A program made the position numbers and the translations under genes. This document shows, in pieces, positions 1 through 7,123 of a stretch of 64,000 nt of DNA. Below the pieces are notes generated by a model that was not told the DNA's origin, did not search any database, and saw nothing but the letters and a program-made list of their open reading frames with translations. The stretch is from Micromonospora costi (GTDB lineage: Bacteria > Actinomycetota > Actinomycetes > Mycobacteriales > Micromonosporaceae). Location: assembly GCF_003626655.1 (NCBI RefSeq), contig NZ_RBAN01000001.1, positions 1,550,001-1,614,000 on the forward strand, given 5' to 3'. Each line of letters starts with the position of its first letter. The first letter of the stretch is position 1.

Positions 1-1
1 G

Positions 2-766
2 ACCCGCCTCGTGCTGCTGCCGAAGGATCCGGACGCCTCGGCCCGGGCGCTGCGCACCGCGCTGCGCGAGCGTTTCGACCGGGACGTGGCGGTGATCGTC
101 AGCGACACCATGGGCCGGCCGTGGCGCAACGGGCTCACCGACGTGGCGCTCGGAGTGGCCGGCATGGACGCCATCCGCGACCACCGGGGCGAGTTCGACC
201 CGTACGGCAACGAACTCCAGGTGACCCAGATGGCGGTCGTCGACGAGCTTGCCGCCGCCGGGGAACTGATCAAGGGCAAGATCGACCAGGTGCCGGTGGC
301 CGTGGTCCGCGGCTACCTGACCGCCACCTCCGACGGCGGCGCCGGCGCCTCGGCGCTGGTCCGGGACGCCGCGCAGGACCTCTTCTCCCTCGGTACCGCC
401 GAGGCGCGGGCCGCCGGTCTGGCCGCCGCCGCGACCCTGCCCGACGGTCCGGGCCCGACGCCGGCCGACCCGGCGGCGATCCAGCGGGCCATCGACGCGG
501 TGGCCGACGTGGTCGCGCCCGGCACGGTGTTCACGCTCGTCGCCGACGACGTACGCGCCGGCCTGGTCGCCGCGGTGCCCGGCTGGCCGCAGGAGGCGAC
601 CGCGCTGGTGCTCGGTTCCCCGCCGACCCCGGTGGACCCGAGCGACCTGGTCCGCTTCGGGGCGGACCTGCACCGGCTGCGCATCGCCCTGGCCGTCGAG
701 GGGATCCCCTCGGTGCTCCTGCCACCGCCCAGCGCCAGCACGGCGAGCGCCGCCCTGGCGCTGTAA
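2..766 (+). CDS. fbiB: Coenzyme F420-0:L-glutamate ligase (FbiB/CofE), 5' end outside window
   Basis: The frame is already open at base 2 and ends at TAA 764-766, so only the last 254 residues are present. [11 protein letters not shown] and the GGAGASALV stretch are typical of the CofE/FbiB N-terminal domain, which adds L-glutamate(s) to coenzyme F420-0 with GTP. In mycobacterial FbiB a nitroreductase-like domain of about 200 residues follows. Here only about 110 residues follow the CofE part, ending in a piece ([20 protein letters not shown]) that resembles the nitroreductase helix read as 'LLALAAEGLGS'. The C-terminal domain therefore looks strongly shortened. The gene ends 142 bp before a convergent ArsR-type gene, with a perfect hairpin between them. 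The ligase call is firm; the activity of the C-terminal remnant is unknown. Confidence 0.9.
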   Translation, partial: TRLVLLPKDPDASARALRTALRERFDRDVAVIVSDTMGRPWRNGLTDVALGVAGMDAIRDHRGEFDPYGNELQVTQMAVVDELAAAGELIKGKIDQVPVAVVRGYLTATSDGGAGASALVRDAAQDLFSLGTAEARAAGLAAAATLPDGPGPTPADPAAIQRAIDAVADVVAPGTVFTLVADDVRAGLVAAVPGWPQEATALVLGSPPTPVDPSDLVRFGADLHRLRIALAVEGIPSVLLPPPSASTASAALAL

Positions 767-825
767 CCGGGCACCCCGGCCGGCACCGCGCGGCGCCGGC
801 GCGCCCCGGCTCGCCGGCTCACCCC

Positions 826-886
826 GGTGATCATGAAGTTATTGCCTCCCGGCACGGCGTGTCGGGGCAATAACTTCATGATCACC
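826..886. repeat. Perfect 21-bp inverted repeat between convergent genes
   Basis: Arms at 826-846 and 866-886 are exact reverse complements over 21 bp around a 19-nt GC-rich loop. Each arm carries the core ATCATGAAGTTATTG, strikingly AT-rich for this genome. It lies between the convergent ends of fbiB and the ArsR-type gene, so it could terminate both transcripts. There is no U-run, and the AT-rich arm suggests a dispersed palindromic repeat rather than an ordinary terminator. Confidence 0.8.
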
Positions 887-908
887 GCGGAAAGCAGACC
901 TCCGCCGG

Positions 909-1904
909 TCAGGCGTCCAGCATCGCTCGGCCCAGCGGGGTCAGGGTGTGCAGGACCGTGTTGCGGTCGCGCTGGCTGACCAGGAGCCCGGCGTTGCGCA
1001 GCACGGCGGTGTGCTGACTGGCCGCCGCGGCCGAGATGTTCAACCGGCGGGCCACCTCTCCGGTCGTACAGCCGTCGTCGCTGACCTCCAGCACGGCCGC
1101 CCGCGTCCGCCCCAGCAGCGCGGCGAGCGCTTCCCGACCGGGCGCGGGCCCACCGCCCTCGCCGGGCGACGGAAGCAGCCCACCGAGCCGGTCCACGGGA
1201 TAGACGAGGACCGGGGGCAGCGCCGGGTTGAGCAGCGCCACCGGCGTACGCGCGCAGAAGAACGACGGCACCAGCAGCAGACCCCGGCCGTCGAGGTGCA
1301 ACTCACGGCTGTCCGGGTAGTCGCGCACCTCCAGCACGCCCGAGTCCCACCGCATGGCCGGCCGCAGGCTGGCCAGCAGCCCCTCCACACCGCCGTCGAG
1401 CAGGGCCCGCGCCCGCCGCGTCCGGTCGGCCTCCACGGCCGCCTGGATCCGCCCCCAGTACGGGTTGATGGCGACCGTCCGGTACTGCTCCATCGAGTCG
1501 GTGAGCTGCCGCAGGACGTCCGCCTCGCCCCGGGCGAGCGCCGACGCGGACGAGGGCAACGCGTTCTCCCCGGCGAGCACGGTCAGGTCGTGGTGCAGCA
1601 GCGGTGTGGGGGTGCTCCGGACGGCGTCCAGCCCCGCCTCGAAGCCGCCGAGGCTGGCGTACGGGGTGAGGAAGTCCGGGAAGTAGCCGCGGGGCGGGTT
1701 GAGCGCGAACAGGAGGCGGAACTGGTCGGAGGCGTTCTCCTGGCGCAGGCCACGGGCCACGCTGCGACGCCAGGTGGTCATCATCGGATCCCGGCTGCGG
1801 CCCTGCAGCAGGTGCAGGCTGAGGATCAGCTCCCAGACCGGGTCGGCGGCCGGGGCGACCCGTGTCCGCAGTACGTCCTCACCCGAAAAGTAAATCTTCA
1901 ACAT
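909..1904 (-). CDS. ArsR-type winged-helix transcriptional regulator
   Basis: Encodes 331 residues. The last 65 residues form a winged helix-turn-helix of ArsR type (GCTTGEVARRLNISAAAASQ, then HTAVLRNAGLLVSQRDRNTV). The first 260 residues are an alpha-rich region often found before a C-terminal ArsR HTH in actinomycetes, probably a ligand-sensing or dimerisation part. ATG at 1904 is chosen because GGGAG lies 7-10 nt upstream and the protein then begins MLKIYFSGEDVLRTR, the usual start of this family; the longer in-frame extension is basic and low-complexity. It is convergent with fbiB, and its target is not evident. An unusually AT-rich 60-bp stretch near 1965-2000 precedes it and may hold its promoter. 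Confidence 0.8.
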   Translation of the reverse strand: MLKIYFSGEDVLRTRVAPAADPVWELILSLHLLQGRSRDPMMTTWRRSVARGLRQENASDQFRLLFALNPPRGYFPDFLTPYASLGGFEAGLDAVRSTPTPLLHHDLTVLAGENALPSSASALARGEADVLRQLTDSMEQYRTVAINPYWGRIQAAVEADRTRRARALLDGGVEGLLASLRPAMRWDSGVLEVRDYPDSRELHLDGRGLLLVPSFFCARTPVALLNPALPPVLVYPVDRLGGLLPSPGEGGGPAPGREALAALLGRTRAAVLEVSDDGCTTGEVARRLNISAAAASQHTAVLRNAGLLVSQRDRNTVLHTLTPLGRAMLDA

Positions 1905-2109
1905 GTCGCGCTCCCGCTCGCCCGGCATGGGGGTGCCCGGCGACCGTTTGCACTCTACCGGCCGGCACTTATCTCCATCTTTAAGCGTGAGCTGAAAAAC
2001 CTCGACGTTCACCGGCCCGGTTGGGCATGCTTCCAGTGCCCACCGGTGTCGGCGCGTCGTCCGCGCACGGCATCCGGGCACCGGGGCCGGGGAGGACCGG
2101 CGACCGGGC

Positions 2110-2151
2110 GGCACCACGAGGGTCTGCGGCCCTATGCACCGCAGGGGTGCC
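2110..2151 (-). terminator. Probable hairpin terminator after the DUF3616-like gene
   Basis: Outer arms GGCACC (2110-2115) and GGTGCC (2146-2151) enclose inner arms CTGCGG (2124-2129) and CCGCAG (2139-2144). It lies 45 bp beyond the stop codon of the minus-strand gene ending at 2196. There is no U-tract, as is usual in such genomes. Confidence 0.45.
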
Positions 2152-2195
2152 GCCCGGCCGTCCCACCGCCCCGAGGAGCCGGGCGGGCGGCGTGG

Positions 2196-3257
2196 TCAAC
2201 CCACCCAGAGCGCCACGCGGTGGTCCTCGTCCGTGACGTAGAAGCAGCTCCCGTCCAGCTCCGCGAGCCCCTCCACGTGGTGGAACGGCGCGAGGTCCGC
2301 GACCAGCTCGGCGGTGAGCAGGTGAGCCGCGCGCGCGGACACCTCCGGCGTACCGGGGTCCGGCGCGCGGAAACGGATGTGCCGTGACGTGACGTCCCCG
2401 CCCATGGGGTGGTCGTCGAGCAGCACCGACCCCTTGCCGAGCGCGTCGATCGACCCGATCACGGCCGCGTACCCGCCGTCGGGCACCGGGGCGACGGCCC
2501 GGAAGCCGGTGAGCGCCCCGGGCGGGGTCACACCGGTGATCGCGTACGCCCCGACGGCCCGCGGCCAGGCCGGCTCGGCGTCGAACATGTCCGGCACACC
2601 CGCCAGCTCCACCAGGATCGGTTCGCCGTCCGCGGTGACCGGGAAGCGCAGCCCCAGCAGCACCGTCCCGGTCGGGGTGAACGCGGCCGCCTCGACGTTC
2701 AGCGGCAGGTCGTCCTGGGTCAGCCGGCTGACCCAGCTCTTCTGCCGGGCGGTGCCCCGGGCCAGCGTCTCCACGATGAAGCGGGCCCGCACCCGCTCGC
2801 CGGGAGGCAGCGGGACGAGCGCCGAGCCGGCGAGCGCGTCGTTGACCGCCCGGTGCAGCCGGAACCGGTTGCGGACCACCCGGACCGGCAGCACGCCGGT
2901 CGCCGCGTCCTCCTCCCGGAATCGGGCCACGAACGCCCGCCGGGGCCTCAGCGGGCCCGCCTTCGAGCCGAAGTGCGAGCCGAAGACGTACACCCAGCCG
3001 TCGTGGTGGGCCAGCGCCTCGCCGTCCTCCGTCCGGCCGTTCTCGGCCCCGGCGTCGGCGGCCACGTGGTGGGCGATCCACGCGCCGTCCTCGCGCTCCA
3101 GCAGCAGGGCCAGGCAACGCTCCACCGGCCCCTCGTCGAGCACCGTCCAGAAGCCGCGACGGGCGCCGTGGGCCCGCAGCAGCGCCGAAGACCGGACCGG
3201 AAGCAGGTCGCTGGCCTCGTTGCCGCCGACGACGAACTCGACGAGTCGCAAGGTCAC
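2196..3257 (-). CDS. Conserved hypothetical protein, DUF3616-like
   Basis: Encodes 353 residues with no signal peptide or membrane segment. It has repeated beta-rich units such as TGTVLLGLRFPV and GYAAVIGSIDALG that recall the DUF3616 family (a predicted beta-propeller-like fold); this resemblance is my weak judgement and no catalytic motif is recognisable. The GTG start at 3257 is chosen because TACCCT sits exactly 6 nt upstream, giving a leaderless mRNA, and because translation further upstream runs through the divergent NUDIX gene. It shares a 39-bp intergenic region with that gene, so the two are probably expressed under related conditions. Function unknown. Confidence 0.65.
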   Translation of the reverse strand: MTLRLVEFVVGGNEASDLLPVRSSALLRAHGARRGFWTVLDEGPVERCLALLLEREDGAWIAHHVAADAGAENGRTEDGEALAHHDGWVYVFGSHFGSKAGPLRPRRAFVARFREEDAATGVLPVRVVRNRFRLHRAVNDALAGSALVPLPPGERVRARFIVETLARGTARQKSWVSRLTQDDLPLNVEAAAFTPTGTVLLGLRFPVTADGEPILVELAGVPDMFDAEPAWPRAVGAYAITGVTPPGALTGFRAVAPVPDGGYAAVIGSIDALGKGSVLLDDHPMGGDVTSRHIRFRAPDPGTPEVSARAAHLLTAELVADLAPFHHVEGLAELDGSCFYVTDEDHRVALWVG

Positions 3258-3263
3258 CCGGCC

Positions 3264-3269
3264 AGGGTA
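3264..3269 (-). promoter_or_regulatory. -10 box TACCCT, leaderless start of the DUF3616-like gene
   Basis: TACCCT on the minus strand is followed by exactly 6 nt and then the GTG at 3257. No Shine-Dalgarno is present. It mirrors the TACAGT box for the divergent gene 15 bp away. Confidence 0.6.
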
Positions 3270-3284
3270 GGCGAGGCCGGCTCG

Positions 3285-3290
3285 TACAGT
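3285..3290 (+). promoter_or_regulatory. -10 box TACAGT, leaderless start of the NUDIX gene
   Basis: TACAGT is followed by GTCGGC and the ATG at 3297, a 6-nt spacing that puts the transcription start at the initiation codon. No recognisable -35 box. Confidence 0.6.
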
Positions 3291-3296
3291 GTCGGC

Positions 3297-3938
3297 ATGC
3301 CCGACGCCCCACCCGCACCGTCCCGCCCCGCGTCGCCCGCCGCCGGGTCGCCGGCGGCCGACCCCGTCGACACGTACGCGGCGCTGCACGCCGACGCGAC
3401 CGCGTTGCTGGCCGGTTGGGAGCCGACCAGCCCGGCCGCCGCCGAGGCCCGGGAGCGCACACTCGACCTGCTCACGGCGGGGCCGGTGGCGATGAGCCGG
3501 GCGCACCGGCCGGGCCACGTCACCGCGAGCGCGCTCGTGCTGGACGCCACCGGCACCCGCGTGCTGCTCTGCCTGCACGGCAAGCTCCACCGCTGGGTGC
3601 AGCTCGGCGGGCACTGCGAGGCCGGCGACCGGACGCTGGCCGGCGCCGCGCTGCGCGAGGCGACCGAGGAGTCCGGCATCGCCGGCCTGCGGATCGACCC
3701 GGTGCCGATCGACGTGGACATCCACCCCGTCGCCTGCCAGGGCGGCTCACTGCACTACGACGTCCGGTTCGCCGTCCTGGCACCGGCCGGCGCGGTGGAG
3801 CGGGTCAGCGACGAGTCCACCGCGCTCGGCTGGTTCCCGCCGGACCGGTTGCCCGAGCCGCTGGCGAACGGGACCGTCCAGCTCGTCGCGCCGGCCCGGG
3901 CGGCGCTCAGACGTAGCCCTCTTCGCCCCGCTCCTTGA
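3297..3938 (+). CDS. NUDIX hydrolase
   Basis: Encodes 213 residues. The Nudix box is GGHCEAGDRTLAGAALREAT followed by EESGI at about residues 105-130, where the REATEESG helix gives the metal-binding glutamates. The spacing between the first glycine and the RE pair is one residue longer than the classic GX5EX7REUXEEXGU, and Asp replaces the first Glu; such variants are common. The first 35 residues are Pro/Ala-rich and probably disordered. The family hydrolyses nucleoside diphosphates linked to a moiety X; the substrate cannot be read from sequence. Starts leaderless at 3297. The last 32 bp overlap the 3' end of the convergent manC gene. Confidence 0.85.
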   Translation: MPDAPPAPSRPASPAAGSPAADPVDTYAALHADATALLAGWEPTSPAAAEARERTLDLLTAGPVAMSRAHRPGHVTASALVLDATGTRVLLCLHGKLHRWVQLGGHCEAGDRTLAGAALREATEESGIAGLRIDPVPIDVDIHPVACQGGSLHYDVRFAVLAPAGAVERVSDESTALGWFPPDRLPEPLANGTVQLVAPARAALRRSPLRPAP

Positions 3939-4995
3939 GTTCGTCGACGAGGGCCTTCACGTCCTGCGCCCGGTCCCGAGGGCACACCAGCACGGCGTCC
4001 GGGGTGTCGACCACCACGAGGTCATGCACCCCGAGCGCGGCCACCAGCCGACCCGAGTGCGGCACGACCACCAGGCCCGTGCTGTCCCGCAGCAGGACGC
4101 CCGGCTTCGCGGCGCCCAGCACCACGTTGCCCGTGTGGTCCGACGTCAGCACGTCGCCGAGGGTGTGGAAGTCACCGACGTCGTTCCAGCCGAAGTCGCC
4201 GGGCACCGTCGCGACCCGCCCGGCCGTCGCCGCGCCCTCCATCACCGCGTAGTCCACGGAGATCTTCGGCAGCGTGGGCCAGACCGCGCCCAGCACCTCG
4301 TCCTGCTCCGGGGTGCCCCAGGCGGCCGCGATCGCGGTGACGCCGGCGTGCAGGGCCGGCTGCTGCCGGGCCAGCTCGGCCAGGAACACGTCCACCCGCC
4401 AGACGAACATGCTCGCGTTCCACAGGTGCCGGCCGGACCGCACGTACGCCTCGGCCACCTCGGCGGCCGGCTTCTCCTTGAACTCGGCGACCATGCGCAG
4501 CGGGCCACCGTCGATCAGGTCCCCACACTCCAGGTAGCCGTAGCCCGTCTCCGGCCGGGTCGGGGTGATCCCGACCGTCATGAGCAGCCCCTGCTCGGCG
4601 CCGCGCATCGCCTCCCGCACGGTGTCCGCCCAGCGCCGTGCGTCACCGATGAGGTGGTCGGCGGCGAACGAACCCATCACCGCGTCCGCGTCCCGCAGCG
4701 CGATCACCGCGGCGGCCAGCGCGATCGCGGCGCAGGAGTCCCGCGGCGACGGCTCGACCAGGATGTTCTCCTCCGGCAGGCCGGTGAGCTGCCGGGCCAC
4801 CGCCGTCACGTGCGCGGCGCCGGTGACCACGAGCGTCCGCTCGGGTGTGGTCAACGGCGCCAGCCGCTCCACAGTCGCCTGCAACAGCGAGGCGGGCGTG
4901 CCGGTGAGCGGGTGGAGGAACTTCGGGTGGCCGGCGCGGGACAGCGGCCACAACCGTGTGCCGCTGCCACCCGCCGGGATGACGGCGTAGAGCAT
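3907..4995 (-). CDS. manC: Mannose-1-phosphate guanylyltransferase (GDP-mannose pyrophosphorylase)
   Basis: Encodes 362 residues. The N-terminal signature IPAGGSGTRLWPLSR binds GTP; PKFLHPL, EPSPRDSCAAIALAA and ETGYGYLECG follow as in bacterial GDP-mannose pyrophosphorylases. The reaction is GTP plus mannose-1-phosphate to GDP-mannose, the donor for PI-mannosides and protein mannosylation. The protein lacks the C-terminal isomerase domain of the bifunctional enzymes. ATG at 4995 gives MLYAVIPAGG; an in-frame GTG lies 6 nt upstream at 5001. A weak CATGAT lies 6 nt before the ATG and could be a -10 box. It lies 51 bp after a glycosyltransferase on the same strand, which fits a mannose-donor role. 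Its end overlaps the NUDIX gene by 32 bp. Confidence 0.92.
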   Translation of the reverse strand: MLYAVIPAGGSGTRLWPLSRAGHPKFLHPLTGTPASLLQATVERLAPLTTPERTLVVTGAAHVTAVARQLTGLPEENILVEPSPRDSCAAIALAAAVIALRDADAVMGSFAADHLIGDARRWADTVREAMRGAEQGLLMTVGITPTRPETGYGYLECGDLIDGGPLRMVAEFKEKPAAEVAEAYVRSGRHLWNASMFVWRVDVFLAELARQQPALHAGVTAIAAAWGTPEQDEVLGAVWPTLPKISVDYAVMEGAATAGRVATVPGDFGWNDVGDFHTLGDVLTSDHTGNVVLGAAKPGVLLRDSTGLVVVPHSGRLVAALGVHDLVVVDTPDAVLVCPRDRAQDVKALVDELKERGEEGYV

Positions 4996-5046
4996 CAGCA
5001 CATCATGCCCGAACCGTGCACGCGCGAAGGCGCGGTTCGACGGACG

Positions 5047-6192
5047 TCAGGACCGGGCCCGGCTCCACGCCGCGATGTGCACCTCGGCGCTGGATTCCCA
5101 CGTGAACTCCTTGGCCCGATCGAAGCCCGCCTTCGCCAGCGCCAACCGGCGCGGCTCGTCGTCGAGGAGCGCCGCCAGGTCGGTGGCGATCTGGTCCGGG
5201 CTCTCGCTGGTGTACGCGACGGCGTCGCCGCCCACCTCGGGCAGGGAGAGCCGGGGCGTGGTGAGCACCGGCGCGGCGCACGCCATCGCCTCCAGGATCG
5301 GCAGGCCGAAACCCTCCCCGTAGGACGGGTAGGCGGCCACCAGCGCGCCGCCGAGGAAGCCGGGCAGGTCCGCGTAACGCAGGTAGCCCGGGCGCAGCAG
5401 CCGCAGGTGCGACGGCACCTCGGCGACCGCCCGGTCGATGTCGTCGTCGTGCCCCTGACCGCCGGCCACCACGAGCGCCGGCGGGTTGGGCCGGTCGGCG
5501 ACCGCCCGGGCCCAGCCGCGGATCAGGTTGGGCACGTTCTTGCGCGGCTCCTTCGCCCCGAGGAACGCGATGTAGCTGCTGGTGCCCAGCCCCAGCCGCG
5601 CGCGTACCCGGGCCTTCTCCTCCTCGGTCGGCGCGTGGAAGGCGGCGTGGTCGACCCCGTGGTAGGCGACGTCGATCCGGGTCGGGTCGGCGTCCAGCAG
5701 CCGGATCAGCTCGTCGCGGGTGGCCTTGCTCGGCACGATCACCCGGTCGGCGCGGCGCAGCGAGGTCTTGATCGCGCTGCGGAAAAACGTGCGGCGGGAC
5801 TTGTCGTAGTGCTCCGGTTCGGTGAAGAAGGTCGCGTCGTGCACCGTCACCGTGACCGGGCAACCCGCGCGCAGCGGGCACGTGTAGAAGGGAGAGTGCA
5901 GCACCTGCGCGCCGACCTGCTGGGCCAGCATCGGCAGGCCGGTCTGCTCCCAGGCGAGCCGGGCCGGCCGGTGCGCCACGGCGGCCGGGGCGGGGATGAT
6001 CTCCGCGCCGGGCAGCATCCGGGTGTAGCGCTCGAGGTCGGTGCGGAGGCTGACGACGGCCAGCTCCACGCCCGACCCGCACACCTTGCCGAGGGCGCCG
6101 AGGAGGCCATCGACGTATCTACCGACGCCGCCACGGTCGGCGGGGACACTCGTGGCGTCGATGAGTACGCGGGGCGGGCGACCGGCGGTCAC
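5047..6192 (-). CDS. GT4-family glycosyltransferase
   Basis: Encodes 381 residues with a two-domain GT-B fold. DRGGVGRYVDGLL near the start is the acceptor-side glycine loop; FLGAKEPRKNVPNLI and YPSYGEGFGLPILEAM carry the nucleotide-sugar site with the EX7E motif of GT4 retaining enzymes. The sugar donor is probably GDP-mannose, given the downstream manC, but that is inference. GTG at 6192 is supported by AAGGAG 7 nt upstream (6205-6200) and the family-like beginning MTAGRPPRVLIDATS. No signal peptide; expected at the cytoplasmic face of the membrane. Confidence 0.85.
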   Translation of the reverse strand: MTAGRPPRVLIDATSVPADRGGVGRYVDGLLGALGKVCGSGVELAVVSLRTDLERYTRMLPGAEIIPAPAAVAHRPARLAWEQTGLPMLAQQVGAQVLHSPFYTCPLRAGCPVTVTVHDATFFTEPEHYDKSRRTFFRSAIKTSLRRADRVIVPSKATRDELIRLLDADPTRIDVAYHGVDHAAFHAPTEEEKARVRARLGLGTSSYIAFLGAKEPRKNVPNLIRGWARAVADRPNPPALVVAGGQGHDDDIDRAVAEVPSHLRLLRPGYLRYADLPGFLGGALVAAYPSYGEGFGLPILEAMACAAPVLTTPRLSLPEVGGDAVAYTSESPDQIATDLAALLDDEPRRLALAKAGFDRAKEFTWESSAEVHIAAWSRARS

Positions 6193-6329
6193 GGGGCGAC
6201 TCCTTGAAGCTGGTGATCTGTGGGGAACAACACTCCGGGCAAGCCTACGCCGGAGCCCGGTCCGGACGCTGACTGCGACCCGACCGTACGCCGACTTGTC
6301 GTCGCCATCGGGTACGGCCCGCGGGGGCG

Positions 6330-6335
6330 TATCGT
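6330..6335 (+). promoter_or_regulatory. -10 box TATCGT before the TIGR03089-like gene
   Basis: TATCGT is followed by 8 nt and the ATG at 6344. No Shine-Dalgarno lies in between. Confidence 0.5.
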
Positions 6336-6343
6336 TCGCGCCG

Positions 6344-7033
6344 ATGGCCGAGAACATTGCCCGGGTCCTCGCCGACGCGGTGGCGTCCGACCCGACCCGA
6401 CCGTTGCTCACCTGGTACGACGACGCCACCGGCGAGCGGACCGAACTCTCCGGCGCCACCCTGGCCAACTGGGTGGCCAAGACCGGCAACCTGCTCGTCG
6501 ACGGGATCGCCCTCGGGCCCGACGACAGCGCGGGCGTGCTGCTCCCTCCGCACTGGCAGACCGCCGCGGTGCTGCTCGGCTGCTGGTCGGCAGGGCTCAC
6601 GGTGGCCGAGGCACCCGGCCCCGTCGACGTGCTCTTCGCGGCCGCCGACCGGGTCGGCGAGGCGGACGCCTGGCCGGCCGGCGAGCGGTACGCGCTCGCC
6701 CTCGCCCCGTTCGCGCTGCCGCTGCGGGAGGTGCCGCCCGGCTTCGCCGACTACGTGGTCGAGGTACGCGGCCACGGCGACCACTTCACGCCGTACGGCG
6801 GTGGCGGCCCGGTCGAGCAGGACTTGCTCGCCGAGGCGCGCGCCCGCGCCACGGCGGCCGGTCTCGCCTCCGGTGACCGGGTCCTGGTCGACGCCGCCCG
6901 GCACCCCGATCCGGTGGACTGGCTGCTCGCGCCGCTCGCGGCCGGGGCGAGCATCGTCCTGTGCGGCAACGTGGACGAGTCCCGCCTCCCCGCCCGCCGC
7001 GAGGCCGAGAAGGTGACGCGCGACCTCCCCTGA
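6344..7033 (+). CDS. TIGR03089-like protein (truncated adenylate-forming-enzyme relative)
   Basis: Encodes 229 residues. LTWYDDATGERTELSGATLA followed by NWVAKTGNLL matches the N-terminal lobe of AMP-binding (acyl-adenylate) enzymes, but the protein stops before the ATP-binding P-loop (YSSGTTG) and the C-terminal swivelling domain, so it cannot be a normal ligase. This short form is known as TIGR03089 in actinobacteria; its function is unknown. The start follows from the leaderless -10 box at 6330. It is convergent with a full-length acetoacetyl-CoA synthetase across a perfect hairpin. Confidence 0.75.
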   Translation: MAENIARVLADAVASDPTRPLLTWYDDATGERTELSGATLANWVAKTGNLLVDGIALGPDDSAGVLLPPHWQTAAVLLGCWSAGLTVAEAPGPVDVLFAAADRVGEADAWPAGERYALALAPFALPLREVPPGFADYVVEVRGHGDHFTPYGGGGPVEQDLLAEARARATAAGLASGDRVLVDAARHPDPVDWLLAPLAAGASIVLCGNVDESRLPARREAEKVTRDLP

Positions 7034-7115
7034 CCCCGCCGATCTTGCAGTTTGTGCCCGCGCTTTGCCCGCACAGGCCCCTTATGTCGGGGCAGCAAGT
7101 GCAAGATCGGCGGGG
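7034..7115. repeat. Inverted-repeat element between convergent genes (GATCTTGC type)
   Basis: Arms 7034-7048 and 7101-7115 are perfect 15-bp complements containing CGCCGATCTTGC, around a 52-nt middle. It begins right after the stop of the TIGR03089-like gene and ends 9 bp before the stop of acetoacetyl-CoA synthetase, so it can terminate both. The GATCTTG core recurs at the ends of the three elements at 35.1-35.8 kb. Confidence 0.7.
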
Positions 7116-7123
7116 ATTTCGGG

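Noticed and set aside
6344..7033. Frameshifted full-length acyl-CoA ligase
   Set aside because: The short form ends cleanly before a terminator-like hairpin, no remaining ligase motifs occur in other frames, and this short family is known in actinobacteria.
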